A stretch of DNA of 7,253 nt from Alphaproteobacteria bacterium (GCA_024279045.1 JAJRRZ010000026.1:1-7253), one strand, 5' to 3'; positions 1-6,564 are shown, counted from the first letter of the stretch. The notes: generated from the letters alone by a model not told the origin. Numbers and translations: made by a program.

Positions 1-258
1 CTGCATGTGGATGGAGCCGAACAGCTCGCCGCTGTCGCGCAGGATGCCACGCTTGGATCGCCGCGTCGCCAGCGTTACCGGCGACAGCGCCGGCCAGGGC
101 TTGCCCTCCGGGCTCACCTCGCGGCGGAAGCGGCGCTGCGTATTGCGCAGCAGCACCTCGCCCATGATGCGATGCGCCGCCGCGCGATCCTCCAGCGACA
201 CCCGCAGGCCCTTCAGCCGTAGCGCAATCTCGTCCTGGTTCCACTTGATCTTGAGCAT
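1..258 (-). CDS. Phage virion morphogenesis protein (Mu gpG-like), partial
   Basis: This is the N-terminal 86 codons of a gene that runs off the left edge of the window. It begins MLKIKWNQDEIALRLKGL and continues through a basic segment (RNTQRRFRREVSPEGKPWPAL, about residues 53-73) to ILRDSGELFGSIHMQ. The pattern of a PxGKPW motif followed by 'LSP.T' and 'ILRDSGELF.SI' is typical of the Mu gpG / phage virion morphogenesis family, which acts in tail completion and virion assembly. The start is well supported: an AGGAG ribosome binding site lies 5 bases upstream (plus-strand CTCCT at 264-268). It follows the MuF-type head gene on the same strand, which is the Mu order F then G. No stop or frameshift is seen in the visible part, but whether the rest is intact cannot be judged. 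Confidence 0.85.
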   Translation of the reverse strand, partial: MLKIKWNQDEIALRLKGLRVSLEDRAAAHRIMGEVLLRNTQRRFRREVSPEGKPWPALSPVTLATRRSKRGILRDSGELFGSIHMQ

Positions 259-329
259 GTCTTCTCCTACAATAATGGCGTCATCTACGGGGATCGCCCG
301 GTGGGAGGGCCTGGACTACCTGTAGAGGC

Positions 330-355
330 AGGCCGGCAAACACCTGAGCCGGCCT
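330..355. repeat. Perfect 8-bp inverted repeat (hairpin)
   Basis: AGGCCGGC at 330-337 and GCCGGCCT at 348-355 are perfect reverse complements around a 10-base loop. The structure lies in the 96-base gap between the frameshifted head-gene remnant and the gpG-like gene, and touches the TAA stop of the remnant. A GC-rich stem of this kind could attenuate read-through or stabilise an RNA end. There is no clear U tract on the minus strand, so a classical intrinsic terminator is not supported. Confidence 0.4.
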
Positions 356-609
356 TATTGCTTTCTTCTGTGCAACAGCACACCTTGCCGGCGTCTCTCA
401 ATCTGGTTACCAAGCACCTTCTCCTTCCGCTGTGGGGCAAAAGCTGTTTCTCCGAACCAGAAGCGATAGTTCCACTCAAACACCACGATGGCGCCAAGGC
501 CCGGGTCATATCTGAGATATCGACGATAGATCACTGCCCTGCCACCAACCTGCACCTTGTCTGCATGCGGCTTCATTCTCCTCACAGCAGCCGGGTCGAT
601 GACAACCAT
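355..609 (-). pseudogene. Out-of-frame C-terminal part of MuF-type head protein (PBECR-like nuclease tail)
   Basis: This 84-codon frame begins inside the end of the preceding head gene (28-base overlap) and reads ...GGRAVIYRRYLRYDPG, then IVVFEWNYRFWFGETAFAP, then RRQGVLLHRRKQ. A pattern of RRYL, then VFEW...W.G.TAF, then R.GVLL.RR is, as I recall it, the C-terminal part of the phage Barnase/EndoU/ColicinE5-D/RelE-like nuclease 2 (PBECR2) domain that often ends MuF proteins. The first part of that domain, including the DPDEIW motif, is read in the upstream frame at 606-623. The two halves together make one domain, so this is more likely the detached tail of a frameshifted gene than a separate protein. 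An in-frame ATG at 607-609 with an upstream GGA means re-initiation is possible. Confidence 0.7.
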
Positions 610-1829
610 ATCTCGTCCGGGTCAAGCAGGGCAGCCGCCATGAAATGTATGTAGCGCCAGCGCTCCCGCTTGAGCGCCTTCCAGTCGCCCCCCGCATCCC
701 GAAAGAGATCTGCCGAGATGACAATCGGCGTGCCCGCCGCATCCGTGAACAGCACATCCCTGTTGATGTCGGCGTCCACATCCGGCCTTTGCTGGTGTAA
801 CATCCAGTAGAATTCGCCAACATACATGCGATTGGCGGCATCCCATTCCCCCCAGCGTTCCCATTCAGTGATTGGACGGCCAGGATGCTCCTTCAACCAC
901 CGGTCATGCGCACGCACCAGTGCACGGATGTCATCCAGCAGCTGTCTGTTCAGCTTGCCATCGGCGTCGCGCGCCAGGTCTCTGGCCTGGGCCGGCGGTG
1001 CCTTCGCAAGCTCCTGCAACGGCGGCAGGTCTTCCGGCTTGCGCAGCAGGCCGGCGACGTTCCACACGTGGCGCTTCAGTGGCGGATCGACCGGCGCTGG
1101 CGCCAGTCCCAGCGCCCAGGTGCGGCCCGGCGCGTAGGCCCAGCCGAAATCCACCCCGTCGGGATAGTCCACCATCTCGCCGGTGTGGGGATCGGTGCGC
1201 TTGCGATACCTGATCTCCGGCGCGATGTCCGGCTGGCCCTTGGTGCGGCGCATCTCGGCTGCCGTGATGGCCTCCACGCCGCACGAACATCGCCAGCCAT
1301 TTGGCGGATAGTATGTCTCCCACCACGGATCGGTGGCCGGCAGGATCAGACCGTCCCAGCTCTCATGCTCCTCACGCGGCTCGCTGGGCACGCGTGTGGA
1401 AGCGTGCACGTAGCGCCAATATGGGAATGCCGCCAGCGTATCCGGGTGGCGCATCTGCTTGAAGCGCCCGGCAGCCCGTGCGGTGCGCAGGTTGGTTTCG
1501 TAGATCACCCGCGCGCGCCACTCGCGCCCGCCGCGGTAGCTCCAGCCGTGGCGGGCCACGATGTCGTCGAAGCGCTCCAGCCAGGCCTCGAAAGACAGCT
1601 TGCCGCGCAGGCCCTCGATCATGGCCTGGTGGATGTCTTCCAGAAGCGCCTCCTTCATGGCCCCGGCCACCACGAAGGCGCGGTCGTGCGCCTCGTGCAT
1701 GATGTCCGTCCAGGCCTGGGTGGGGATGTCAATCTTTTGCCGGTGAAATTCGATAGCCTCGCGGAAGGGGCTGATCTCGTCAGCCTCCGCATCCGCATGG
1801 GCAATGGGCGCCGTCGCCCGGCTCAGGGC
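582..1829 (-). pseudogene. MuF-type (SPP1 gp7 family) phage head morphogenesis protein, start lost and frameshifted
   Basis: Mu gpF/SPP1 gp7 proteins are minor head proteins placed in the procapsid near the portal. Homology-like sequence begins at about 1769 (PFREAIEFHRQKIDIPTQAW). Family hallmarks follow: AFVVAGAMKEALLEDI, the conserved YETNLRTARAAGR (around 1460-1502), EHESWDGLIL, the PPNGWRCSC cysteine motif (C codons near 1283-1289) and FGWAYAPG. A linker of about 150 residues leads to DPDEIW at 606-623, the start of a PBECR-like nuclease domain, but this frame stops at 582. The domain continues one frame over. The 5' end is also abnormal. The open frame extends to 2009 without a stop, but only by running antisense through the repressor N-terminus, and there is no ATG, GTG or TTG between 1769 and the repressor start. 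The native start is therefore probably deleted. The 1829 boundary is an estimate. The gene is on the same strand as the gpG-like gene, as in Mu. Confidence 0.85.
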
Positions 1830-1842
1830 TTTTTTTGTTGGA

Positions 1843-2547
1843 ATGGGGGACTTGGAACAAACTGCCGAACCGGGAACCGAAGTTCCCAGTTTCACGCCCG
1901 AACTTGGAACTCGCCTGCGTGAAATGATCGGCGCTGTCGGCGGCTTGAAAAGGGCTGCTGAAATCGCTGGCGTCTCAGCAGAGCAGGTTTCTCGCTGGCG
2001 AGACGGCAAGGCGCGACCGAACGTGTTCGCGATTGCAGCCTTGTGCCGGGCTGCCGGGAAGACGGTAGACTGGCTGCTCTACGGAGGAGATGACACCGCA
2101 CCAGTTACAGAACAGGCTGATGTATCAGCGGAGTTCGCGCTCATTCCGAAGCTGGGCGTGCGCGCGGTGGCGGGGGCTGGCGCGCTCAATTACGAGGTGG
2201 ACATGCAGCCCCAGGCCATGCTGGCCTTTCGCCTGGACTGGCTGCACGAGCGCGGCATCAGCCCGAAACATGCCGCGATCATAACGGCTTACGGCGACAG
2301 CATGGAACCGACCATCCGCCACGGCGATGCGCTCCTGGTCAACACGGCCATCAATCAGCCGCGCTCGGAGGGTATTTACGTGGTGCGGGTGGAGGAGATG
2401 CTCCTGGTCAAGCGTATAGCCATTGGCTTGGATCACATCACGCTGATTTCCGACAACCCGGCCATCCAGGACGAGGTCATCGCTAGAGATCGCCTGGGCA
2501 ATATGCACATCGTGGGCCGCGTTGTCTGGTTTGACCGCGAGATCTGA
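1843..2547 (+). CDS. Phage repressor, HTH plus S24 peptidase (CI/LexA-like)
   Basis: A 234-residue protein with the architecture of a lysogeny repressor that undergoes RecA-stimulated self-cleavage. Residues about 22-80 form an HTH DNA-binding domain (GTRLREMIG, then AAEIAGVSAEQVSRWRDGKA, then ALCRAAGKTVDWLL). Residues about 108-230 form the S24 peptidase. The cleavage-site Ala-Gly is probably A110-G111 in RAVAGAG, the nucleophile is Ser153 in GDSMEPT, and the general base is Lys190 in LLVKRI. All catalytic elements are present, so the protein looks functional. ATG at 1843 is chosen because homology-like sequence begins at about ELGTRLRE. An upstream in-frame ATG at 1804 would read into the head-gene remnant. 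No good ribosome binding site precedes 1843. The gene is divergent from the head gene with no early genes between them, so its native promoter may have been lost with the inferred deletion. Putative operators are noted at 1850-1910. Confidence 0.85.
   Translation: MGDLEQTAEPGTEVPSFTPELGTRLREMIGAVGGLKRAAEIAGVSAEQVSRWRDGKARPNVFAIAALCRAAGKTVDWLLYGGDDTAPVTEQADVSAEFALIPKLGVRAVAGAGALNYEVDMQPQAMLAFRLDWLHERGISPKHAAIITAYGDSMEPTIRHGDALLVNTAINQPRSEGIYVVRVEEMLLVKRIAIGLDHITLISDNPAIQDEVIARDRLGNMHIVGRVVWFDREI
1850..1910. promoter_or_regulatory. Cluster of GGAAC half-sites, candidate repressor operators
   Basis: ACTTGGAAC occurs at 1850-1858 and again at 1902-1910. Between them are GGGAAC (1872-1877) and its inverted partner GTTCCC (1882-1887), with GTTCCCAGT at 1882-1890 a one-mismatch inverse of ACTTGGAAC. 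The two ACTTGGAAC copies are read in different codon frames of the repressor gene, so shared protein sequence does not explain the repeat. Phage repressors usually bind several related dyads close to their own 5' end. That these are operators is inference. Confidence 0.4.
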
Positions 2548-2565
2548 TCACATCAGCGTAAGAAA

Positions 2566-2623
2566 TGCGTAAAATCTGCCCCCAATCTGATTAATTCGCC
2601 CCGATTTTGCGCAAAGTCGCCCC
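2566..2623 (+). repeat. Three imperfect repeats ending GCCCC, about 20-21-bp period
   Basis: TGCGTAAAATCTGCCCC (2566-2582), CTGATTAATTCGCCCC (2587-2602) and TGCGCAAAGTCGCCCC (2608-2623) share a TGCGYAAARTC-GCCCC-like pattern. Their GCCCC cores start at 2578, 2598 and 2619. The middle copy is the most diverged. A possible fourth copy, TGCAAAGTGCACCACCCC, lies at 2693-2710. Spacing near two helical turns suggests protein binding on one face of the DNA, for example transposase binding sites at a Mu-like end, or repressor sites. Confidence 0.45.
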
Positions 2624-2749
2624 TTCCTTTCTTAATCTCATAACCCTTTGCACATGCGCACCTTTTCTGATTTCTCGCGCCTCTCCCCCTTATGCAAAGT
2701 GCACCACCCCTTCACACAAAGGAAAGCGTCTGCGCAGTGGTAATTTTGC

Positions 2750-2769
2750 TGGTATCTAATTGGTATCTA
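2750..2769 (+). repeat. Two direct repeats TGGTATCTA, 11-bp period
   Basis: TGGTATCTA occurs at 2750-2758 and 2761-2769, exactly one helical turn apart, 47 bases from the 3' end of tRNA-Arg. Short tandem repeats of this sort next to a tRNA 3' end resemble arm-type sites of tyrosine integrases at the border of an integrated element. No integrase gene is visible in the window, so the assignment is tentative. Confidence 0.35.
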
Positions 2770-2815
2770 TGGGGAGGGGGCGGTCAGGCAGAGCATCCGC
2801 AACCCCTTGATTTCA

Positions 2816-2892
2816 TGGCGCGCCGGGGAAGATTCGAACTCCCGACCCCCAGATTCGTAGTCTGGTGCTCTATCCAGCTGAGCTACCGGCGC
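2816..2892 (-). tRNA. tRNA-Arg (ACG)
   Basis: A 77-base tRNA that folds by eye. The acceptor strands are GCGCCGG and CCGGCGC with discriminator G and an encoded CCA (plus-strand TGG at 2816-2818). The D arm is GCTCAGCTGGATAGAGC, and the anticodon stem CCAGA/TCTGG closes the loop CTACGAA with anticodon ACG (plus-strand CGT at 2856-2858). The T arm contains GTTCGAATC. ACG is normally edited to ICG by TadA and reads CGU, CGC and CGA. The gene marks the border between prophage-derived DNA (beyond its 3' end) and the host genes on its 5' side. Confidence 0.97.
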
Positions 2893-2942
2893 ATCATGAG
2901 CATCGGCCTGCCCCTGTCCGGAGCCAATTGCCAATGCGTGCG

Positions 2943-2973
2943 ATTATCTAGTCCACCCGTGGCGGCTTTGCAA
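2943..2973 (-). promoter_or_regulatory. Candidate promoter of tRNA-Arg
   Basis: On the minus strand a TTGCAA -35-like hexamer (2968-2973) is followed after 19 bases by GATAAT (2943-2948), matching five of six -10 positions. The sequence just after it is GC-rich, as is common for stable-RNA promoters. Transcription would start about 40 bases before the mature tRNA 5' end. The spacer is longer than the ideal 17, which lowers confidence. Confidence 0.4.
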
Positions 2974-3027
2974 GCGGCTTTTGCGCATGCACTCGATGCT
3001 CAGGCCACATATCGTGTTCTGCAGACC

Positions 3028-3741
3028 TCAGCGCACCGGCGGCAATACCACCACCCGTGCCCGACACTGGGCCCGCCGCTCGTTGGCGCCGCACCGGGAC
3101 GGACGGCCTGTTGGCGTGAAACATACGCGAATCTCTCTCAGCAACGCCTCGCCACGCCCCTTGCGGCGGCATACGATCGCAAAAGAATCCGCCGTGAAGC
3201 CAGCCTCCCGGTTGGCCGCGGCGAAATCGCGGCGGAGCTGCTCCACTGTGCGTTTCAAGGGGCGGACAGGCCGTTGATAATCAGGCGGGATGCGCACCAT
3301 GCGGAACAAACGCTCCGTCAGATCGAAAAAAGCACGCGGCGACAGGCCGGAACAGACACCATGCTTGCGCCACTGGTGAATGACCAACCCTTTCGCGGGC
3401 ATCACGTCCAGCACTTCGCGTATCACCGAGTCCGGCACGAAACGGCGGCTCGCCGGCACGCGGCATTCCGATGGCCAGCCACGGCGAAATTGTGGCCACA
3501 GTCCATGCGCCACGAAGCCATGCCCCGCGCCGGGGCGGCATTGTGCATCGCGCCGCCTGTCGCCCTGTTCCAGGCAATACGTCGGCGACCATGACATGGC
3601 CAGAACATAATAGTCGAAATCACCAGCCCGCTCCCCACGGGCCACGGCCTTCGTGGCCGAGAACAGCAACACGCAGGCCAGAGCGAACACCAAGATGCCC
3701 GCAATCTGCCAAGATTGCCAGGAACGGTTCAATGACAACAT
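3028..3741 (-). CDS. RNase T2 family ribonuclease, exported
   Basis: A 237-residue protein of the RNase T2/RNase I family, which cleaves RNA through a 2',3'-cyclic phosphate and usually acts in the periplasm or outside the cell. An N-terminal hydrophobic segment (about residues 13-29) followed by AVA fits a signal peptide cut near residue 34. Family motifs are MSWSPTYC (49-56), the first active-site motif HGLWPQ (79-84) and the second, HQWRKHGVCSG (122-132). Many cysteines (56, 68, 93, 130, 191, 207, 217, 226) suggest disulfides. The second motif usually reads HEWxKHGTC. Here the Glu that assists catalysis is Gln123 (codon CAG at 3373-3375). I recall bacterial members with HQW, so this need not inactivate the enzyme. 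The start is the first Met of the frame and gives a normal signal peptide. It lies 27 bases downstream of the M48 protease stop, so the two are probably co-transcribed. Confidence 0.93.
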   Translation of the reverse strand: MLSLNRSWQSWQIAGILVFALACVLLFSATKAVARGERAGDFDYYVLAMSWSPTYCLEQGDRRRDAQCRPGAGHGFVAHGLWPQFRRGWPSECRVPASRRFVPDSVIREVLDVMPAKGLVIHQWRKHGVCSGLSPRAFFDLTERLFRMVRIPPDYQRPVRPLKRTVEQLRRDFAAANREAGFTADSFAIVCRRKGRGEALLREIRVCFTPTGRPSRCGANERRAQCRARVVVLPPVR

Positions 3742-3768
3742 CGTGCCCCCATATACCTATCAGGATCT

Positions 3769-4803
3769 CTATCCGCCGTTCTTCCAGTTGGCCCGCCGCA
3801 CGGGTGGCAGGCCGGCCTGCTGGCGGTAATGCGCCTTGATGCGATTGGCCAGATACCAGCGCCGCCGGTCGTATACCGGATGCCTTCCGTAAAAGAAATT
3901 CTTTGCCCCGCTTTGCTCTCGGAAATGACGGCGGAGGAAATCGAATGTCTCCAACGCCGCTTGTGGCCGCCAGCCCGCCCGCACCAGCAGATACAGGCCC
4001 AAGGTATCGGAATCGTATTCCTGTTGGCGCGAGTAGGTGTTCAACGAAGCATTCACCAGGAAAGACACCGATTTGCCCAGCCAAGGCATGCGCATTTTCT
4101 CGGCCAGCACTTCACGCGAAAATGCATGGGCACGGCGAGCCATGTCTTTCTTTTCCTTCGCATTCCAGACATGGGCCAGCAGATTGTGTGCCATCTCATG
4201 CGCCAACACGGTGGCGATGCGCTCATCGGTGCCGAGCAGGTCGATCATGCCACGAGTGATGAACAGATGCCCGCCGCCGCTGGTGAACGCATCAGCGCGC
4301 CCGGATTCGATCACATGCACTGGCCAGCGGGCGGGATAGGGACTTTCCTCTCTCGCAGCCCTGGCCAGCCTGCGCATGATATTCTCGATGCGTTGATGCA
4401 GCCTGGCGTCTTTCGTCAACCGAGCCTGGGACAGAACCTTGTCCGCCAGTGCATCGCCCAACCGCTGCCGTTGTGCTGTGGAGGGACGGTCTGGCTCCAG
4501 GGCCGCGCGCAATTTCTCTTCGATGCCCGCCAGGGAAAACCCTGTTTCGCCGCCCTTGCCTGACGTGCTGGCGAAATCTGTCCGACTGGGCAGGTCATTT
4601 CCTGGCGATGAGGCGGAAGGAGCTGCCAGCGCCATTGCCCGTGGCGGCGATGCCGTACCCCCCGCAGGTGTCGATGGCAGCCGGGACGCGACATCCTGCG
4701 GATTGTCGAAGCTGGCCCGCGGCTCGATCAGGGCACTGCCGCCACACCCGGCGAGCGCCGTCAGCAGCAGAAGCGCACTGCCCATGCCTGCCCACCTTGC
4801 CAT
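3769..4803 (-). CDS. M48 family zinc metalloprotease, lipoprotein
   Basis: A 344-residue protein from the chosen start. The N-terminus MARWAGMGSALLLLTALAGC is a lipoprotein signal with lipobox LAGC, giving Cys20 as the lipidated residue. This implies anchoring to the envelope facing the periplasm. After a low-complexity linker rich in Ser, Pro and Ala (about 21-80), the peptidase domain carries FTSGGGHLFITRGMIDLLGTDERIATVLAHEMAH. HEMAH at 202-206 is the HExxH zinc motif, and EYDSD at 262-266 supplies the third zinc ligand Glu. A late RHPVYDRR segment (about 307-314) is also typical. The family includes BepA/LoiP-type proteases that clear misfolded outer-membrane proteins. The frame is open to 4983, but the longer starts would bury the lipoprotein signal. 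A start at 4785 is an alternative but would lose the basic residue of the signal. No tetratricopeptide region is seen after the protease, so it is not a full BepA. Confidence 0.92.
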   Translation of the reverse strand: MARWAGMGSALLLLTALAGCGGSALIEPRASFDNPQDVASRLPSTPAGGTASPPRAMALAAPSASSPGNDLPSRTDFASTSGKGGETGFSLAGIEEKLRAALEPDRPSTAQRQRLGDALADKVLSQARLTKDARLHQRIENIMRRLARAAREESPYPARWPVHVIESGRADAFTSGGGHLFITRGMIDLLGTDERIATVLAHEMAHNLLAHVWNAKEKKDMARRAHAFSREVLAEKMRMPWLGKSVSFLVNASLNTYSRQQEYDSDTLGLYLLVRAGWRPQAALETFDFLRRHFREQSGAKNFFYGRHPVYDRRRWYLANRIKAHYRQQAGLPPVRRANWKNGG

Positions 4804-5061
4804 GGCGGGAAGGCAAGGAGCATGCAAACCACTGTTTCTGTCAAGCAACTCATGCATGAATACGCGAGCATACTCCCGGCTCAACAATTCCCTGCCTCCC
4901 CGCGCAAGGAACCAAGGCGCATTGCGGGAGGGCAGCTCTGCACAATCTGCGAAAATTCCCTCTGCATTGCAAGGAAAACACACATACCTCCGGTTGTTTG
5001 CGGGAAAGACCCGGAACGCATCACCAATTGGCAGCAGGGGGAGTGGAGCAAAGCGAGAGGA

Positions 5062-6564
5062 TCAGAACAGATCCACACCGGGAAACCTCTCTTGCAGCCT
5101 GCGTGCCTGGGTGGCGCTCACTTCGCCGCAGCGCTTCAGGCGCGGAAACACCTTGCCGGGGTTGAGCAGCTGCTTCTCGTCGAAGGCGCACTTGATGCGG
5201 ATCTGCTGATCGAGATCGGTTTCGCTGAACATCTCCGGCATCAGATCACGCTTTTCCACGCCGACGCCATGCTCGCCGGTGAGCACGCCGCCGACACGCA
5301 CGCACAGGCGCAGGATATCGGCACCGAATTTTTCCGCCCGGCGCAGCTCATCGGGATTGTTGGAGTCATACAGGATGAGCGGGTGCAGGTTGCCATCGCC
5401 GGCGTGGAACACGTTGGCCACGGCCAAGCGGTATTTGCGCGAGAGATCGGCAATGCCACGCAGCACCTCCGGCAGGCGGTGGCGCGGGATGGTGCCGTCC
5501 ATGCAGTAATAATCCGGCGCAATGCGCCCGACGGCGGGGAATGCCGCCTTGCGACCGGCCCAGAAACGCTGGCGCTCTTCCTCCGACTGCGACAGGCGCA
5601 CGCTGATGGCCCCCTGCTGGCGGGCAATCCTGCCGACGCGCTCGGCCAGCTCTTGCACCTCCGCGTCCGTGCCATCCACCTCGATGATGAGCAATGCATC
5701 CACATCCAGCGGATAACCGGCCTGGACGAAATCTTCCGCCGCCTTCGTCGCCAGCCTGTCCATCAGCTCCATGCCGGCGGGAATGATGCCCGCGGCTATC
5801 ACCGCCGCCACGCAGGCGCCAGCCTCCTCCACCGAGCCAAACCCCGCCAGCAATGCCCGCGCCACCGGCGGGCGAGGCAACAGGCGCACGGCCACCTCCG
5901 TAACCACGCCCAGCAGCCCCTCCGAGCCGACAGCCACGCCCAGCAGATCCAGCCCCGCGCCGGCGGCTTCGCCATGCAGGTTGCCAAGCTGCACCACCTC
6001 GCCGCTCATCAGCACCATCTTCACCGCCAGCACGTTGTTGCTGGTCATGCCGTATTTCAGGCAATGCACGCCGCCGGCATTTTCCGCCACATTGCCGCCG
6101 ATGGAACAGATGATCTGCGAGGACGGATCCGGTGCGTAATACAGCCCGTGCGGCTGGACTGCGCGGGAGATCTCCAGGTTGGGCACGCCGGGCTGCACCA
6201 GGGCGAGGCGGTTGTCGGCGTCCACCTTCAGCACGCGGTTGAAGCGGGCCATGGACAGCAACACCGCATCGGCCAGTGGCAATGCTCCACCGGAGAGCGA
6301 TGTGCCAGATCCGCGCGGCACCACGCGGATGCCCTGCTCATGGCAATATTGCAGGATGCGCCGCACCTCCTGCGTGTCGGCGGGCAGGATGGCCAGCAGG
6401 GGAATCTGGCGGTAGGCGGTTAAGCCGTCGGATTCGTAGGCGCGCAGTGCCTCTGGCTCGGTAATCACTTCCGCCTGCGGGCACAGCGCGGCCAGATTGC
6501 CGGCAATCTCGTCGCGACGGGCGAGGATGCGCTCGTCGGGCGCGGGCATGCAGGGCGTGCTCAT
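5062..6564 (-). CDS. glcD: Glycolate oxidase FAD-binding subunit GlcD
   Basis: A 500-residue protein, almost the length of E. coli GlcD (499). It oxidises glycolate to glyoxylate as part of the GlcDEF complex and passes electrons to the respiratory chain. The FAD-binding PCMH domain shows PRGSGTSLSGGA (83-94), SIGGNVAENAGGVHCLKYG (154-172) and GSEGLLGVVTEV (213-224). The C-terminal FAD-oxidase domain shows NVFHAGDGNLHPL (384-396) with His387 and His394, GEHGVGVEKR (430-439) and LLNPGKVFP (466-474). The start at 6564 has a GGAG site about 6 bases upstream. An in-frame ATG at 6624 would add 20 residues and overlap the likely promoter. The glcE and glcF subunit genes that usually follow are absent: after the stop come 258 non-coding bases and then the M48 gene. 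A related role such as D-lactate or 2-hydroxyacid dehydrogenase cannot be excluded, but the match to GlcD is strong. Confidence 0.93.
   Translation of the reverse strand: MSTPCMPAPDERILARRDEIAGNLAALCPQAEVITEPEALRAYESDGLTAYRQIPLLAILPADTQEVRRILQYCHEQGIRVVPRGSGTSLSGGALPLADAVLLSMARFNRVLKVDADNRLALVQPGVPNLEISRAVQPHGLYYAPDPSSQIICSIGGNVAENAGGVHCLKYGMTSNNVLAVKMVLMSGEVVQLGNLHGEAAGAGLDLLGVAVGSEGLLGVVTEVAVRLLPRPPVARALLAGFGSVEEAGACVAAVIAAGIIPAGMELMDRLATKAAEDFVQAGYPLDVDALLIIEVDGTDAEVQELAERVGRIARQQGAISVRLSQSEEERQRFWAGRKAAFPAVGRIAPDYYCMDGTIPRHRLPEVLRGIADLSRKYRLAVANVFHAGDGNLHPLILYDSNNPDELRRAEKFGADILRLCVRVGGVLTGEHGVGVEKRDLMPEMFSETDLDQQIRIKCAFDEKQLLNPGKVFPRLKRCGEVSATQARRLQERFPGVDLF

Larger units (their letters stand above)
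2548..2815. other. Non-coding stretch, probable prophage end between repressor and tRNA-Arg
   Basis: No convincing gene is seen in these 268 bases. The composition is more AT-rich at first and it contains repeats (annotated separately): GCCCC-ended repeats about 20-21 bases apart, a 10-bp palindrome TTTGCGCAAA at 2606-2615, a 7-bp inverted repeat CTTTGCA/TGCAAAG (2646-2652 and 2693-2699), and a pair of TGGTATCTA repeats. In Mu the repressor gene lies a few hundred bases from the phage left end, which also carries transposase binding sites, so this is where the prophage end would be expected. The exact end is not resolved. Confidence 0.5.

Noticed and set aside
582..623. Programmed -1 ribosomal frameshift in the MuF gene
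   Set aside because: No X-XXY-YYZ slippery heptamer or obvious downstream stem was seen at the frame change. Mutation in a decaying prophage is simpler.
1816..1836. Terminator-like GCCC-6-GGGC hairpin followed by seven Ts on the plus strand
   Set aside because: The stem is only 4 bp and no plus-strand gene precedes it. It lies at the inferred deletion junction and would stand in front of the repressor, so function is doubtful.
885..1922. 345-codon open frame on the plus strand opposite the MuF-type head gene
   Set aside because: It is antisense to a well-recognised phage head protein and also runs into the repressor gene out of frame. No motif was seen.
2692..3594. 300-codon open frame on the plus strand
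   Set aside because: It crosses the tRNA-Arg gene and the reverse strand of RNase T2, so it is not credible as a gene.
4839..4844. Perfect TTGACA -35 hexamer on the minus strand upstream of the M48 gene
   Set aside because: No acceptable -10 hexamer lies 16-18 bases downstream (GCTCCT at 17), so a sigma-70 type promoter is not supported.
4822..6423. 533-codon open frame on the plus strand opposite glcD
   Set aside because: It is antisense to a clear GlcD, has a His/Gln/Ala-rich composition typical of the reverse strand of a GC-rich gene, and shows no domain motif.
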